A DNA stretch of 64,000 nt from Marinobacter vulgaris (GTDB taxonomy: Bacteria > Pseudomonadota > Gammaproteobacteria > Pseudomonadales > Oleiphilaceae), in assembly GCF_003344045.1 (NCBI RefSeq), contig NZ_QFWX01000004.1:1-64000 (forward strand). The letters run 5' to 3'. Below, one piece after another: positions 18,976 to 27,233 of the stretch. The notes below the pieces were generated by a model. It ran no database searches. It saw only the letters and a list, made by a program, of their open reading frames with translations, and was not told where the DNA came from. How positions within the stretch are numbered: the first letter of the stretch is position 1; each line of letters opens with the position of its first letter. Made by a program: the position numbers and the translations under genes.

Positions 18976-20784
18976 TCAGGCAGAGGGCTCGCCCGACGCC
19001 ATGGCGCTGAACTCAGCATTGTCCCGAACCAGTTCGTCGAATCGGCCCTCGCCGACCACTTGACCATCCGACATCAGGTAAATTCGATCACATTCCCGCA
19101 CCGTTGAGAGCCTGTGGGCAATCAGCACAATTGTTTTCTGGCTTGCCAGCTTATCGACCGCTTCCATCACCGCTTTTTCTGTCTGGTTGTCCAGGGCACT
19201 TGTGGCCTCGTCCAGTATCAATACGTCGGGGTCATGATAGAGCGCCCTGGCGATTCCTATCCGCTGGCGCTGACCTCCGGAGAGGCGCACCCCACGTTCA
19301 CCCACTTCCGTGTCGTATCCCTCAGGCAATCGTGTTGTAATAAAATCATGGAGGTTGGCCAACCTGGCCGCACGAATAACCGAATCACGGTCAATCTCAT
19401 TCGGTTTTAGACCAAAGGCAATGTTGGCTGCAATGGTTTCGTCGGCAAGAAAGATGTGCTGGGGCACATAACCGATGGAGCGCTGCCACTGTCGCACGTT
19501 CTCCGGAGTAATTTTCACACCGTCTACAAACATGTTGCCAGAAGTTGGCGCAAGCAGCCCAAGTATCACATCAACAGTTGTGGTCTTCCCAGACCCGCTG
19601 GATCCAACCAGACCAATACGCTCTTTGGCGCCTATAGTCACTGAAACCCCTTTGAGCGCCATTTCAGAGGCGGCCGGATAGCCATATTCGATGCCCTTTA
19701 GCTTTATGCATTGCTTGAGTTCCGGAAAACGACTCCTGGGCTCCTGAAGACGGCTGTCTGAAACGGACTCCAGCGAGCGTATTTCAGCAATCAGGCCATC
19801 CAGTGCCGCGCTGTTTGACCTCATGGAGGTAATGTGCCGGAAGATCTGTTGCAGTGCCGGCAACAGACGGTAGGCTGCAAAGGCAAAGGCAGACAAAACG
19901 GGCAGCGCCCCGGACATGGAACCATAAGCCTGCTTCAGGTATAGAAGAACACCCACCACACCGCCAAATACCACCGCCTGCATGAAATGTCCCGGGAGCA
20001 TATTGACCACCGACGCTTTAATCTCCTCATTGGCAGTTTTGAATGAGGACGGCATAAAGCGTTCCAGCATATTCTGCTCAAGGCAGCCGACTTTCACTTC
20101 CTTGACGCCACCCAGCGTTTCCTGTGTTACCCGGTAACGCTCGAGATTAGCGAGATACCGGCGCCTGCCAAAGCGGTAAAGAGGACGACGAACAACCATG
20201 TAGATAACCACATAGGCGCCAACCAATACCGCCGTCGACGAAACCGCCAAAACCGGGTCGATAATCAGCAGCACGACAATCAGGGCAGTTACCACGATTG
20301 TCTGGGCCACCAATTGGATCGCGGGAAGAAGGGATTTGGAAATAACCTGATTAACTTCAGAAAGTATGGTCGTCGCTAGCTTCGACGTGTGACGGCTCAA
20401 AAACCACTCATAGGGCTGCGAGAGATACCCTTTGAGCAGTCGGCTGCCGACGGAGTGCACGCGCATTTTAGAAAAGCGAATCTGGACCCACTGATTCAAT
20501 GCTTTCAACACCAGGGAGGTAAAAAACACCCCCAAAAAGAGGAAGCCCATTGCAATGGTGAAAGCTTCAACACTCTCCATACCCGACCAGGCGTAAGCTC
20601 TCGCCAGCCAGACGTTTTCATTAACCACGGAGGGGTCGGACAGGACAGATATGAACGGAATGATAGAGGCAACACCACCCGCCTCAAAAAATGCCCCGAT
20701 AACAATGAGAACAAACATCCAGAATGAGGTTCTTCGTTCCCGTGAAGAGAGAATACTGAAAAGTTTTCGAAACGTACTTCGCAT
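18976..20784 (-). CDS. ABC exporter, fused permease and ATPase
   Basis: A 602-residue half-transporter of the MsbA/lipid-exporter type. Residues 1-320 hold about six membrane segments. The ATPase domain shows Walker A GSSGSGKTT (about 380-388), the signature LSGGQRQRIGIARAL, Walker B VLILDEATSALD and the H-loop IAHRLSTV. In this setting it probably flips or exports a lipid-linked oligosaccharide; no Wzx-type flippase gene is visible elsewhere in the locus, which makes that role more likely. ATG 20784 has AGGGA 7 bases upstream and is preferred to TTG 20814. It converges with the GT2 gene at 18013-18972. Confidence 0.9.
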   Translation of the reverse strand: MRSTFRKLFSILSSRERRTSFWMFVLIVIGAFFEAGGVASIIPFISVLSDPSVVNENVWLARAYAWSGMESVEAFTIAMGFLFLGVFFTSLVLKALNQWVQIRFSKMRVHSVGSRLLKGYLSQPYEWFLSRHTSKLATTILSEVNQVISKSLLPAIQLVAQTIVVTALIVVLLIIDPVLAVSSTAVLVGAYVVIYMVVRRPLYRFGRRRYLANLERYRVTQETLGGVKEVKVGCLEQNMLERFMPSSFKTANEEIKASVVNMLPGHFMQAVVFGGVVGVLLYLKQAYGSMSGALPVLSAFAFAAYRLLPALQQIFRHITSMRSNSAALDGLIAEIRSLESVSDSRLQEPRSRFPELKQCIKLKGIEYGYPAASEMALKGVSVTIGAKERIGLVGSSGSGKTTTVDVILGLLAPTSGNMFVDGVKITPENVRQWQRSIGYVPQHIFLADETIAANIAFGLKPNEIDRDSVIRAARLANLHDFITTRLPEGYDTEVGERGVRLSGGQRQRIGIARALYHDPDVLILDEATSALDNQTEKAVMEAVDKLASQKTIVLIAHRLSTVRECDRIYLMSDGQVVGEGRFDELVRDNAEFSAMASGEPSA

Positions 20785-20874
20785 TCGACCATCCCTGAAT
20801 CTGAATCTTTGCAAATTTTCCGCTCTGTATGGCCCGGCAGTAGCACGCCATTAGCCCACATTCACTTACGAGCC

Positions 20875-22002
20875 CTACATAAGCTTCCCATCATACACGT
20901 GCTGGTACAGGTTCCGAAGTTCTGAGGCAGGACGGGAGATTTGAAAACATTCAACGGCGTGTTCTTGAAAAGCAATGAATTCGGCTTTGCGAGTCTTTAG
21001 ATTTTTAAGATCGTCAGCAATTGCCTTGGCCAGCGAACCACTATCGCTGGGAGCGACAACTGAAGCAGGCGTTCCCTCCAATACCTCTCGCAGACCAACG
21101 CAATGCGTACCCACCATCGGCACACCAGCTGCAAGGGCTTCCATTGCCAACAGACCACAGGCCTCCCAACGCGAAGGCATAGCAACCAAATCTACTCCTT
21201 TAAACGCAGCAGGCATGTTGTGCGTTTGAGGCAGTTGGTGAAAATAATGATCGAGGCCTTCTTTCTCAAGATACGCGTAGTCCTCTCTTATGAAGCCACC
21301 CCAACCAAACGTAACAACATGCGGGAGGGGCTCAACGAGTCTTTTTTCAACAATAGCCTGCATGGCATCGACAAGAGTCCGGAAACCTTTTTGCCCCATA
21401 AAGCGGCCAAAAAAACCTATCAAGGGCGTCTCTGGCTGCAATCCCAATTCACTCTTCAGATTTCTTGTTTCGCCGTCCCTGAAATACTCTGTATCAACCC
21501 CGTGAAGAATGCTGTGTACCCTTTCATCCTGAATTTCCGGGAAGAATTCCAGCAAATTAGCCCGTGCATCATCAGTAACCGTATGAATGGCGCTGATGCG
21601 GCGAAAAACACTGCTCATGACCCGGCGCTTTAGGCTTCCCTTCCAACCCGAAAACTGCGATGCCAGAAAAACATCGTGGGCTGTCATCAAATGAGATACT
21701 GGTAAGCCGGCCCTGGCAATCTCGGTGAGAACTCCGGCAGAAAATCCATGGGAGTGCACGAAATCAAAACGGCCAGATTTCAGTAACGCACGGACCTGCC
21801 GTACGAATCCAACGTGTCCAGAAGCGGCCTCAATCAACGTAAGCCTCCCCGGCGGTAAATAATCCTCGATAAACTGATCCAGGCCTTCGGCAGGGGCTAC
21901 CAATGTCAGTGAACAATCCTGAAAATACGGCTGGCCGTATATATATCTGAAAAACGAGCGAATGCCTCCCCCTGGCTGGAGTGCGGTCATTAAGATTTTC
22001 AT
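20875..22002 (-). CDS. Family 4 (GT-B) glycosyltransferase next to an IS insertion
   Basis: A 375-residue glycosyltransferase. The acceptor-domain start MKILMTALQPGGGIRSFFRYIYG and the donor domain with PLIGFFGRFMGQKGFRTLVDAM (about 194-215) and SRWEACGLLAMEALAAGVPMVG, which contains E-x7-E, support GT4. The predicted SD AGGGA is made partly of the CTAG target site duplicated by the IS5-family element, which begins 14 bases upstream of the ATG. The gene is therefore intact, but cut off from its original upstream promoter. It may now depend on read-through or a promoter in the IS. The ABC exporter gene follows after about 90 bases. Confidence 0.9.
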   Translation of the reverse strand: MKILMTALQPGGGIRSFFRYIYGQPYFQDCSLTLVAPAEGLDQFIEDYLPPGRLTLIEAASGHVGFVRQVRALLKSGRFDFVHSHGFSAGVLTEIARAGLPVSHLMTAHDVFLASQFSGWKGSLKRRVMSSVFRRISAIHTVTDDARANLLEFFPEIQDERVHSILHGVDTEYFRDGETRNLKSELGLQPETPLIGFFGRFMGQKGFRTLVDAMQAIVEKRLVEPLPHVVTFGWGGFIREDYAYLEKEGLDHYFHQLPQTHNMPAAFKGVDLVAMPSRWEACGLLAMEALAAGVPMVGTHCVGLREVLEGTPASVVAPSDSGSLAKAIADDLKNLKTRKAEFIAFQEHAVECFQISRPASELRNLYQHVYDGKLM

Positions 22003-22012
22003 TGAGTTTTCC

Positions 22013-22031
22013 CTAGGGAAGGTCTGAATAA
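22013..22031. repeat. Left end of the IS5-family element: CTAG duplication and inverted repeat
   Basis: CTAG at 22013-22016 is followed by GGAAGGTCTGAATAA at 22017-22031. The 15-base end matches the inverted right end (GGAGACTCTGAATAA) at 12 of 15 positions. CTAG fits the YTAR target duplication known for this IS group and is found again after the right end. Confidence 0.85.
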
Positions 22032-23185
22032 TCGCTAATTTTTGCCGATATTGGTTTGAGCCGGCAAAAATTCGAAATTTCAGACACTATTCTCCCTTTA
22101 TTTGTGTGTTTTTTACCCGTTTCCCGCCAGTTTATCGGAAAACAGGCGCACTAGCCCTACGCCAGCATGTATTTTTTCACCAATCAGCAGGTTGCTGAAC
22201 GCGGCTAGCAAATGCAGCCGGTTATTGTTCTTTACAAGGCCGTGATAGCGGACCTTGCTATAACCGAAGACCTGCTTAATGTACCGGAAGGGATGCTCTA
22301 CTTTGGCACGTACACTGGCTTTGATTTTCTCGGCTTTCAGCTTATCGGCATCCAGCTTTTTCCAGGTGCCAGGTCGTTTGGCAATGAACCAGGAGACGTC
22401 TTCGCGGTGCTTATGCTCATCCCGCATTTGAATGCCAAGGTACCCGGCATCGCCGAAAACCCGCTGCTCCTCTCCATGCAGCAGCTTGTCAGTGGGCACG
22501 ATGTCGTGAACGTTGGCAGCGGTGGTATCGATGCTATGAATCAGTCGCAATGTGTTGTCTACACCGATGTCCATCTTCATGCCGAAGTGCCACTCGTTGC
22601 CTTTCCAAGTCTGGTGCATTTCCGGCGGTCCGCCGATGTGGTCGCGCTTGCCAGTTTGGTTCTTGGTGGAGCTGGGAGCAGGGATAATGGTGGCATCAAC
22701 AATGCTGCCTTCGCGCAGCATCAGGCCGTTTTTCTCCAGATGTTTGTTCAGCTCTTTAAACAGCGCCTTGCCAAGACCGTGCTGCTCCAGGAAATGTCGG
22801 AAGTCGAGAATGGTGGTTTCGTCCGGCAAGCGGTCCAGCTTCAGACCGGCGAAGTGCCGCATGGATTCGATCTCGTACAGAGCATCTTCCATCGCCGGGT
22901 CGCTCAGGTTATAGAACTGCATGCAGTGAACTCGCAGCATGGCAGACAACGGATAGGGAACACGGCCATTCTGGCCCTTAGGGCAATAACGGGCTACCTT
23001 CTTCTCCAACTGCTTCCAGGCAATCAGCTTGTCCATCCGTTCCAGAAAGATCTCGCGGCGTGTCTTGCGTTTCTTGTTTTGGTACTCGGCTACGGAGAAG
23101 GTGATCTGATCCATGGCGGCAATGAATCCTATGCAGTTGGCGATGGCAATATTGTCGCTGATTTCGAGACTTATTCAGAGTCTCC
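22017..23185 (-). mobile_element. IS5-family insertion sequence, complete
   Basis: The element is 1169 bases from inverted repeat to inverted repeat, encodes one full-length transposase on the minus strand, and is flanked by a 4-base CTAG direct repeat. All parts look intact, so it may still be mobile. It sits between a GT4 gene and an AT-rich glycosyltransferase gene and marks a junction where base composition changes sharply. Confidence 0.9.
22113..23114 (-). CDS. IS5-family transposase
   Basis: A full-length DDE transposase of 333 residues that cuts and joins the element's ends. The N-terminal DUF772-type domain holds PYPLSAMLRVHCMQFYNLSD. The three catalytic acids lie in IVDATIIPAPSS (first Asp), VFGDAGYLGI (second Asp) and VRAKVEHPFRYIKQ (Glu). 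The conserved R-x3-E-x6-R-like arrangement of the last block is visible. No frameshift or stop interrupts it. Long open frames on the opposite strand (about 22.2-23.2 kb) are shadows of this gene. It is unrelated in function to the surrounding polysaccharide genes. Confidence 0.95.
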   Translation of the reverse strand: MDQITFSVAEYQNKKRKTRREIFLERMDKLIAWKQLEKKVARYCPKGQNGRVPYPLSAMLRVHCMQFYNLSDPAMEDALYEIESMRHFAGLKLDRLPDETTILDFRHFLEQHGLGKALFKELNKHLEKNGLMLREGSIVDATIIPAPSSTKNQTGKRDHIGGPPEMHQTWKGNEWHFGMKMDIGVDNTLRLIHSIDTTAANVHDIVPTDKLLHGEEQRVFGDAGYLGIQMRDEHKHREDVSWFIAKRPGTWKKLDADKLKAEKIKASVRAKVEHPFRYIKQVFGYSKVRYHGLVKNNNRLHLLAAFSNLLIGEKIHAGVGLVRLFSDKLAGNG

Positions 23186-23189
23186 CTAG
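23171..23189. repeat. Right end of the IS5-family element: inverted repeat and CTAG duplication
   Basis: TTATTCAGAGTCTCC at 23171-23185 is the inverted partner of the left end, and CTAG at 23186-23189 repeats the target site. Beyond it the sequence becomes strongly AT-rich at once. Confidence 0.85.
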
Positions 23190-23260
23190 TAAATTAAATA
23201 AAAATAATTTTATAATTAATACACAAAATTTAAGTGTATAATTTATATTAGCTAGCTTCA

Positions 23261-24364
23261 TCATGCAGGACTCGATGATTGTGTTCTGACTAAACAGTTA
23301 CCTATGATAGAGTCCGGCCTTAGATATCTATCATAGTATTCAATGTTTTTTTTCGACATGATCGAGGCAAACTCCGGTTGATTCAATAGCCTACTGCAGG
23401 CATCTATACACTCATGGATCGATTCATATTCTAAATAGTGATGTCCGGAAGAGAAGTCACCGGGAAGCTCAGCACTAATTTTAGATGAAACTATACATTT
23501 ACCCGCAGCAATATATTCAGCAAATTTCCACCCCATCGAATTTAACAGGCCTGGAGAATTAATCACAACTAGAGATTTTTTCATTACCTCTATGTAAGAT
23601 TTTCGCCTACTAGGCAACGAAGTTATTAAATCAGGATAAAGCTCAACTGCTTCTTTTGTTGGCTGAAGACCACCTATAAATTTATTTCCAAATTCTTTTT
23701 TTAAAGCGCTAATTAAATCAACGCGCTCTTTATTAACATTTTTAAAATCCTGTTTGTTTTCCGACGCAATGTATTTTTCAGGCCATAGTCGACACTGAAA
23801 AAGTATGCTTGGCTCCGCAGCCCTATCTGGTTCTGCCTCGATATTTGGAAAAGGAACATAGTTATTTCTTTTTTTAAAATACTCATATTTCAACAAATCA
23901 AAAATATTTTCAGCATGAAAGCGATTTTTTTTATAAAAAGGATTAAACGGCCTGCTAATAAACTCTAATAATACTCTCTCGAGAACTCTATTTCCGTTAC
24001 ATAGCAAAGCTTGATAATTTAAACCAAATGGAAGAACCCTTTCTCGATATTTTAGTGGAAGCTCTGCAATAAAATCCTTTTGAAAACTTCTCTTAAAATA
24101 AAAATCGATTTCATTAAAGCTTTCCAATAGTGAAATTTTTGGTGAGTCTTGCATATCAAATATACAACGCTTGTATTTATTATCCAAAAAACTTCGAACA
24201 TCTAGTGCGAGAAACTGTCTATTGCCACGAGTTTTTGTCGTGCTTCGCCCAGTTCTTAGCTTCAGATCTATTTCTCCATACGTATGTAAAAGGAATAACC
24301 CACTGTATATCTGATGTAAATGTGTGCCATTAGAGTCTACATAGACAACGACTTCATATTTCAT
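23261..24364 (-). CDS. Glycosyltransferase-like protein, AT-rich
   Basis: A 367-residue protein. The N-terminal half has no strong signature. The C-terminal half has PSILFQCRLWPEK (about 198-210), VVINSPGLLNSMGWKFAEYIAAGKCIVSS (about 280-308) and a YLEYESIHECIDACSRLL block. These resemble the donor-binding part of GT-B proteins of the group 1 type, in which a conserved Glu of the E-x7-E motif is replaced. The gene is AT-rich, lies between an intact IS5 and a truncated IS3 element, and has AGGGGAAG upstream of its ATG. It was probably acquired by transfer. The activity and sugar are not predictable. Confidence 0.65.
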   Translation of the reverse strand: MKYEVVVYVDSNGTHLHQIYSGLFLLHTYGEIDLKLRTGRSTTKTRGNRQFLALDVRSFLDNKYKRCIFDMQDSPKISLLESFNEIDFYFKRSFQKDFIAELPLKYRERVLPFGLNYQALLCNGNRVLERVLLEFISRPFNPFYKKNRFHAENIFDLLKYEYFKKRNNYVPFPNIEAEPDRAAEPSILFQCRLWPEKYIASENKQDFKNVNKERVDLISALKKEFGNKFIGGLQPTKEAVELYPDLITSLPSRRKSYIEVMKKSLVVINSPGLLNSMGWKFAEYIAAGKCIVSSKISAELPGDFSSGHHYLEYESIHECIDACSRLLNQPEFASIMSKKNIEYYDRYLRPDSIIGNCLVRTQSSSPA

Positions 24365-24536
24365 AGATTTTTCTTCCCCTTTAAAAAGGTGCTTAGTCTA
24401 TTAACGACGTCTTTTCACACGTCACCGCTGAAAACCTATGGCTATTTCTTCAATAACTAAGTTTATCGATCAACCTTAGTTTAAGGCAAACGTGCCGGCA
24501 ACCACTGAAGTGGTCTCGAAATTTGGACAGGTGCCT

Positions 24537-24583
24537 AAGCTCTAATTCATCATCTCCAAAATAAGCTCTGATTCATCATCTCC
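24537..24583 (+). repeat. Two direct repeats in front of the IS3 orfA
   Basis: Two 21-base copies, 24537-24557 and 24563-24583, differ at one base and are separated by 5 bases. Both contain ATTCATCATCTCC. They end just before the orfA ribosome-binding site AAGGAGGAG. They may be transposase-binding sites or a local duplication. Confidence 0.8.
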
Positions 24584-24598
24584 ACAAGGAGGAGATTC

Positions 24599-24883
24599 AT
24601 GAGCAAAAAACGCAAACAGTACAGCGCATCGTTCAAGTCCAAAGTCGCCCTGGCTGCCCTCAAAGGGGACGAGACCACCTCTGAGATTGCTGCCCGGTTC
24701 CAGATTCACCCGACCATGGTCAGTACCTGGAAGCGCGAGCTGCTGGACAATGCTACCGACCTTTTCGAGGGGAAGAGAAAGTCCGCCAAGCAATCTGACG
24801 AGCCCAATACTGATGAACTCTACCGCGAGATCGGCAAGCTGACGGTGGAACGCGATTTTTTGTCGCGCAAGCTCGATCAGTAA
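24599..24883 (+). CDS. IS3-family transposase OrfA
   Basis: A 94-residue DNA-binding subunit. It starts MSKKRKQYSASFKSKVALAAL and has the helix-turn-helix TTSEIAARFQIHPTMVSTWKREL (about 26-48), followed by a leucine-zipper-like helix to KLTVERDFLSRKLDQ. A very strong SD (AAGGAGGAG) precedes the ATG. It ends 14 bases before the annotated OrfB start. The OrfB frame is open upstream through the end of orfA, and a T6 run near 24856 is a plausible -1 slippage site for making the OrfAB fusion, as is usual in this family. Confidence 0.92.
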   Translation: MSKKRKQYSASFKSKVALAALKGDETTSEIAARFQIHPTMVSTWKRELLDNATDLFEGKRKSAKQSDEPNTDELYREIGKLTVERDFLSRKLDQ

Positions 24884-24897
24884 GCCGTCAACGCCGG

Positions 24898-25851
24898 TTG
24901 GCGATGATCGAGCGAGGTCATCCCCAGGTCAGTATCGCGCGCCAGTGTGAGCTACTCGAAGTGAGTCGCTCATCGTTTTATTACATTCCTCGTGAACGGT
25001 GTCAGGAGGATCTGGAGCTGATGTATCTGATTGACCAGCAGCATCTGGAAACGCCGTACTACGGCTCTCGCAAGATGCGAGTCCATTTGCAGCACAAGGG
25101 TCACCCGGTAAACCGCAAGCGGGTTCAACGCATGATGCGCACTATGGGCATTCAAGCCGTGTACCCGCGCCCCAGAACCAGCATTCCGGGCGATGGGCAC
25201 AAGATCTATCCGTACCTGCTCAAAGGGCTGCGAATCGATCGGCCTAACCACGTCTGGGCAACTGATATCACCTATCTTCCGCTGGCCCGAGGCTTCATGT
25301 ATCTAGTCGCTATCATCGACTGGCATAGCCGCAAGGTGCTGTCCTGGCGAGTCTCAAACACCATGGACACGGATTTCTGTGTCGATGCCCTGGAAGAGGC
25401 TCTTCAGCGCCATGGAACGCCGGAAATCTTTAATACTGACCAGGGCGTCCAGTTCACCAGTGAGGCCTTCACAGGCGTTCTCAAAGAACAGAGCATCCGG
25501 ATCAGCATGGACGGCAAGGGCTGCTACCATGACAACATCTTTGTCGAACGGCTCTGGCGGAGCGTCAAATACGAGTGTGTCTACCTCACAGCCTTCGAGA
25601 ATGGACACCACTTAAAACAGGCGCTCAACCGGTACTTCCGGCACTACAACCAGACCCGGTACCACCAACGCTTCCAGGGCAGGCCAAGATTGCTAAAAGG
25701 TAATATTTTGTTACTTTTCGTAGGAAGAGACCCTCTTCGCGTTATAAAAATCCCTCGAGGTTTATTGTCCTATCGTACTTTTCTATGCATACTTGGACGC
25801 TACTGTGAAATAACGAAAGTATTTTTTTTATTTACGTTATATGCAATCTGA
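24898..25851 (+). pseudogene. IS3-family transposase OrfB, C-terminally truncated
   Basis: The integrase part is recognisable: HTH_21 region QCELLEVSRSSFYY, then HVWATDITYLPLARGFMYL with the first Asp, EIFNTDQGVQFTS with the second Asp, and GCYHDNIFVERLWRSVKYE with the Glu of the DDE triad. After RYFRHYNQTRYHQRF (about residue 260) the family's ending (R-T-P-x-x-V/A-Y) is lost. From about GRPRLLKGN the frame runs on into unrelated AT-rich sequence for some 55 codons. The catalytic residues remain, but the C-terminus and the right IS end are missing, so it is probably non-functional. Confidence 0.85.
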
Positions 25852-25863
25852 CGAGATGAGTGA

Positions 25864-25974
25864 ATGATAAATACTGTTACACAAATCGCCAATTCACTGG
25901 CAGCTAATTTTACTAATCAATACTTAGAACCAGATGACTTTAAGATATCCGATTATTTGGAGTGCATACTATGA
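25864..25974 (+). CDS. Possible 36-residue small protein
   Basis: A short frame starting at ATG 25864 gives a protein-like sequence (MINTVTQIANSLAANF... ending DYLECIL). Its stop overlaps the ATG of the next gene as ATGA, the coupling pattern seen throughout this locus. It could be a leader peptide, a real small protein, or a remnant left by the rearrangement that truncated the IS3 copy. There is no strong ribosome-binding site. I do not recognise a family. Confidence 0.35.
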   Translation: MINTVTQIANSLAANFTNQYLEPDDFKISDYLECIL

Positions 25975-27122
25975 AACGTAGTGCTATTTTATCTTTTGGA
26001 CTTACCTATTTAGTCGCCACTTCAGCTTGGGCCAACCCAGCGATCCATACTCATTCCATTTCAAATGATGGCAAGATCACGCTATTTGGTATGGGTTTTG
26101 GTGCGGGACCAGACGTCGTGCTTTATGATGATATGCGCAATGCGAATGTGTCATCGTCCAGTGTTGAATTATCGCCCTTGAAAGGCAATTGGTTTGAAGT
26201 AAAAAAAGCCAAAGCTAGTGAGATCGTTGAAGGACCATTTGGCCCAGACAGCCAAGCCATCATTGTTGCAGAGACTGGCAGCGCCAATGGGGCCAGACCA
26301 ATTTTCGGTGAGCCTGACCCTACAGGAATTCATGGACTTAAACATTTCCAAGAGATTTATTACAGCTTCGCTTTGCAGGATCTAGGTTCCTTCCCTCACG
26401 GAACGGAGGATGAGTTTGCCACAATTTCAGCTTCGAAAGATTCATGGTTAATGTTCGGAGATAGAGGAGACAGCACCAGATACTCAGTTGAAAAGCTCGG
26501 GGAGCCATCTGGCCATGACCTAGCAGTCCCAACATGGATTGGTGGCGTATTCTCAATAGGCGGGAATAATACTCGAATGAACCCACTATACCGACAGCAG
26601 TCTCTTCGAGATAATTGGGTTTTCGGAGGTTGGGTAACTTACATGTTTCACGCTAAACTCAACCCAGATGACCCATATGGAAATGCTGAAGGTTTCTTCG
26701 CCTATTTAAATGAAAAAGCTTATGACAAAAATACACGCACTGGAAATTTTATGACAGACCAAACTGAAGAGGGTGTCCCTTATCCATACTGGGACCGAGT
26801 CAGATTTAATGCATGGGTACGGCACAGCTCAGAGACCCAGATCAGGCGCGCAATGTCTAATTTCTATGTCGCTATTGGAGATAATGCAAACGCAAGAGTT
26901 CTGCTAACAAACGGTGAGACGCTCGGGACCTCAACACGCGTACAACATTTATTACCAGAGACTTGGTCGGATGACCAGATCAGGGCTACTCTTCCAAAAG
27001 ACTGGGCTTCTGATAATTTATTTGTACATATAGCCGACTCTGACAATAATTATTCGCAAGGTTACCGTATTGAATGCGGGGAGTGCACTCCTCCAGATAC
27101 CATAAAATTAAATATTGAATAG
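25971..27122 (+). CDS. Secreted protein of unknown function, probably beta-rich
   Basis: A 383-residue protein with a clear signal peptide (MKRSAILSFGLTYLVATSAWA, cut before NPAIHTH). The mature part starts with an IPT/TIG-like beta segment (ITLFGMGFGAGPDVVLYDDM). It continues with aromatic and glycine-rich stretches such as WVFGGWVTYMFHAKL, YWDRVRFNAWVRHSS and FYVAIGDNANARVLL that recall ConA-like jelly-roll domains of carbohydrate-active proteins; this is an impression, not an identified family. Two cysteines lie near the C-terminus (ECGEC). ATG 25971 has GGAG 8 bases upstream, so GTG 25962 is rejected. Placed inside an EPS locus on the opposite strand, it may bind or cleave the polymer. 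No PEP-CTERM tail is present. Confidence 0.75.
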   Translation: MKRSAILSFGLTYLVATSAWANPAIHTHSISNDGKITLFGMGFGAGPDVVLYDDMRNANVSSSSVELSPLKGNWFEVKKAKASEIVEGPFGPDSQAIIVAETGSANGARPIFGEPDPTGIHGLKHFQEIYYSFALQDLGSFPHGTEDEFATISASKDSWLMFGDRGDSTRYSVEKLGEPSGHDLAVPTWIGGVFSIGGNNTRMNPLYRQQSLRDNWVFGGWVTYMFHAKLNPDDPYGNAEGFFAYLNEKAYDKNTRTGNFMTDQTEEGVPYPYWDRVRFNAWVRHSSETQIRRAMSNFYVAIGDNANARVLLTNGETLGTSTRVQHLLPETWSDDQIRATLPKDWASDNLFVHIADSDNNYSQGYRIECGECTPPDTIKLNIE

Positions 27123-27138
27123 AAAAACCATCAAAATA

Positions 27139-27168
27139 GCTCGGCACCAAATTTTGCCGAGCATTTTT
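27139..27168 (+). terminator. Rho-independent terminator after the secreted-protein gene
   Basis: GCTCGGCA (27139-27146) pairs with TGCCGAGC (27155-27162) around an 8-base loop, followed by ATTTTTAC. It lies 17 bases past the stop at 27122. Confidence 0.85.
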
Positions 27169-27233
27169 ACAATCCAAATAGAGCTTTATTACTAATAATT
27201 AACATACAGGTTACTTTGGTTACTTAATAAATT

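Larger units (their letters stand above)
24506..25685 (+). mobile_element. IS3-family insertion sequence, truncated at its right end
   Basis: The left end probably begins near TGAAGTGGTCTCG at 24506. It carries orfA and most of orfB, but the IS-like sequence stops at about 25685 and is replaced by AT-rich DNA. No right inverted repeat was found. The copy should be unable to transpose by itself. The left boundary is my estimate from the TG-initial end usual for this family. Confidence 0.75.

Noticed and set aside
22212..23189. 325-codon frame opposite the IS5 transposase
   Set aside because: It covers the transposase in antisense and crosses the IS end. The transposase has the DDE motifs.
24537..24583. 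Two 21-base repeats as a CRISPR array
   Set aside because: There are only two copies with a 5-base spacer and no cas genes. They sit in the upstream part of an IS element.
25686..25851. C-terminal 55 residues of the IS3 OrfB frame as real protein
   Set aside because: The sequence changes abruptly to AT-rich DNA and does not fit the conserved OrfB ending. It is read-through after truncation.
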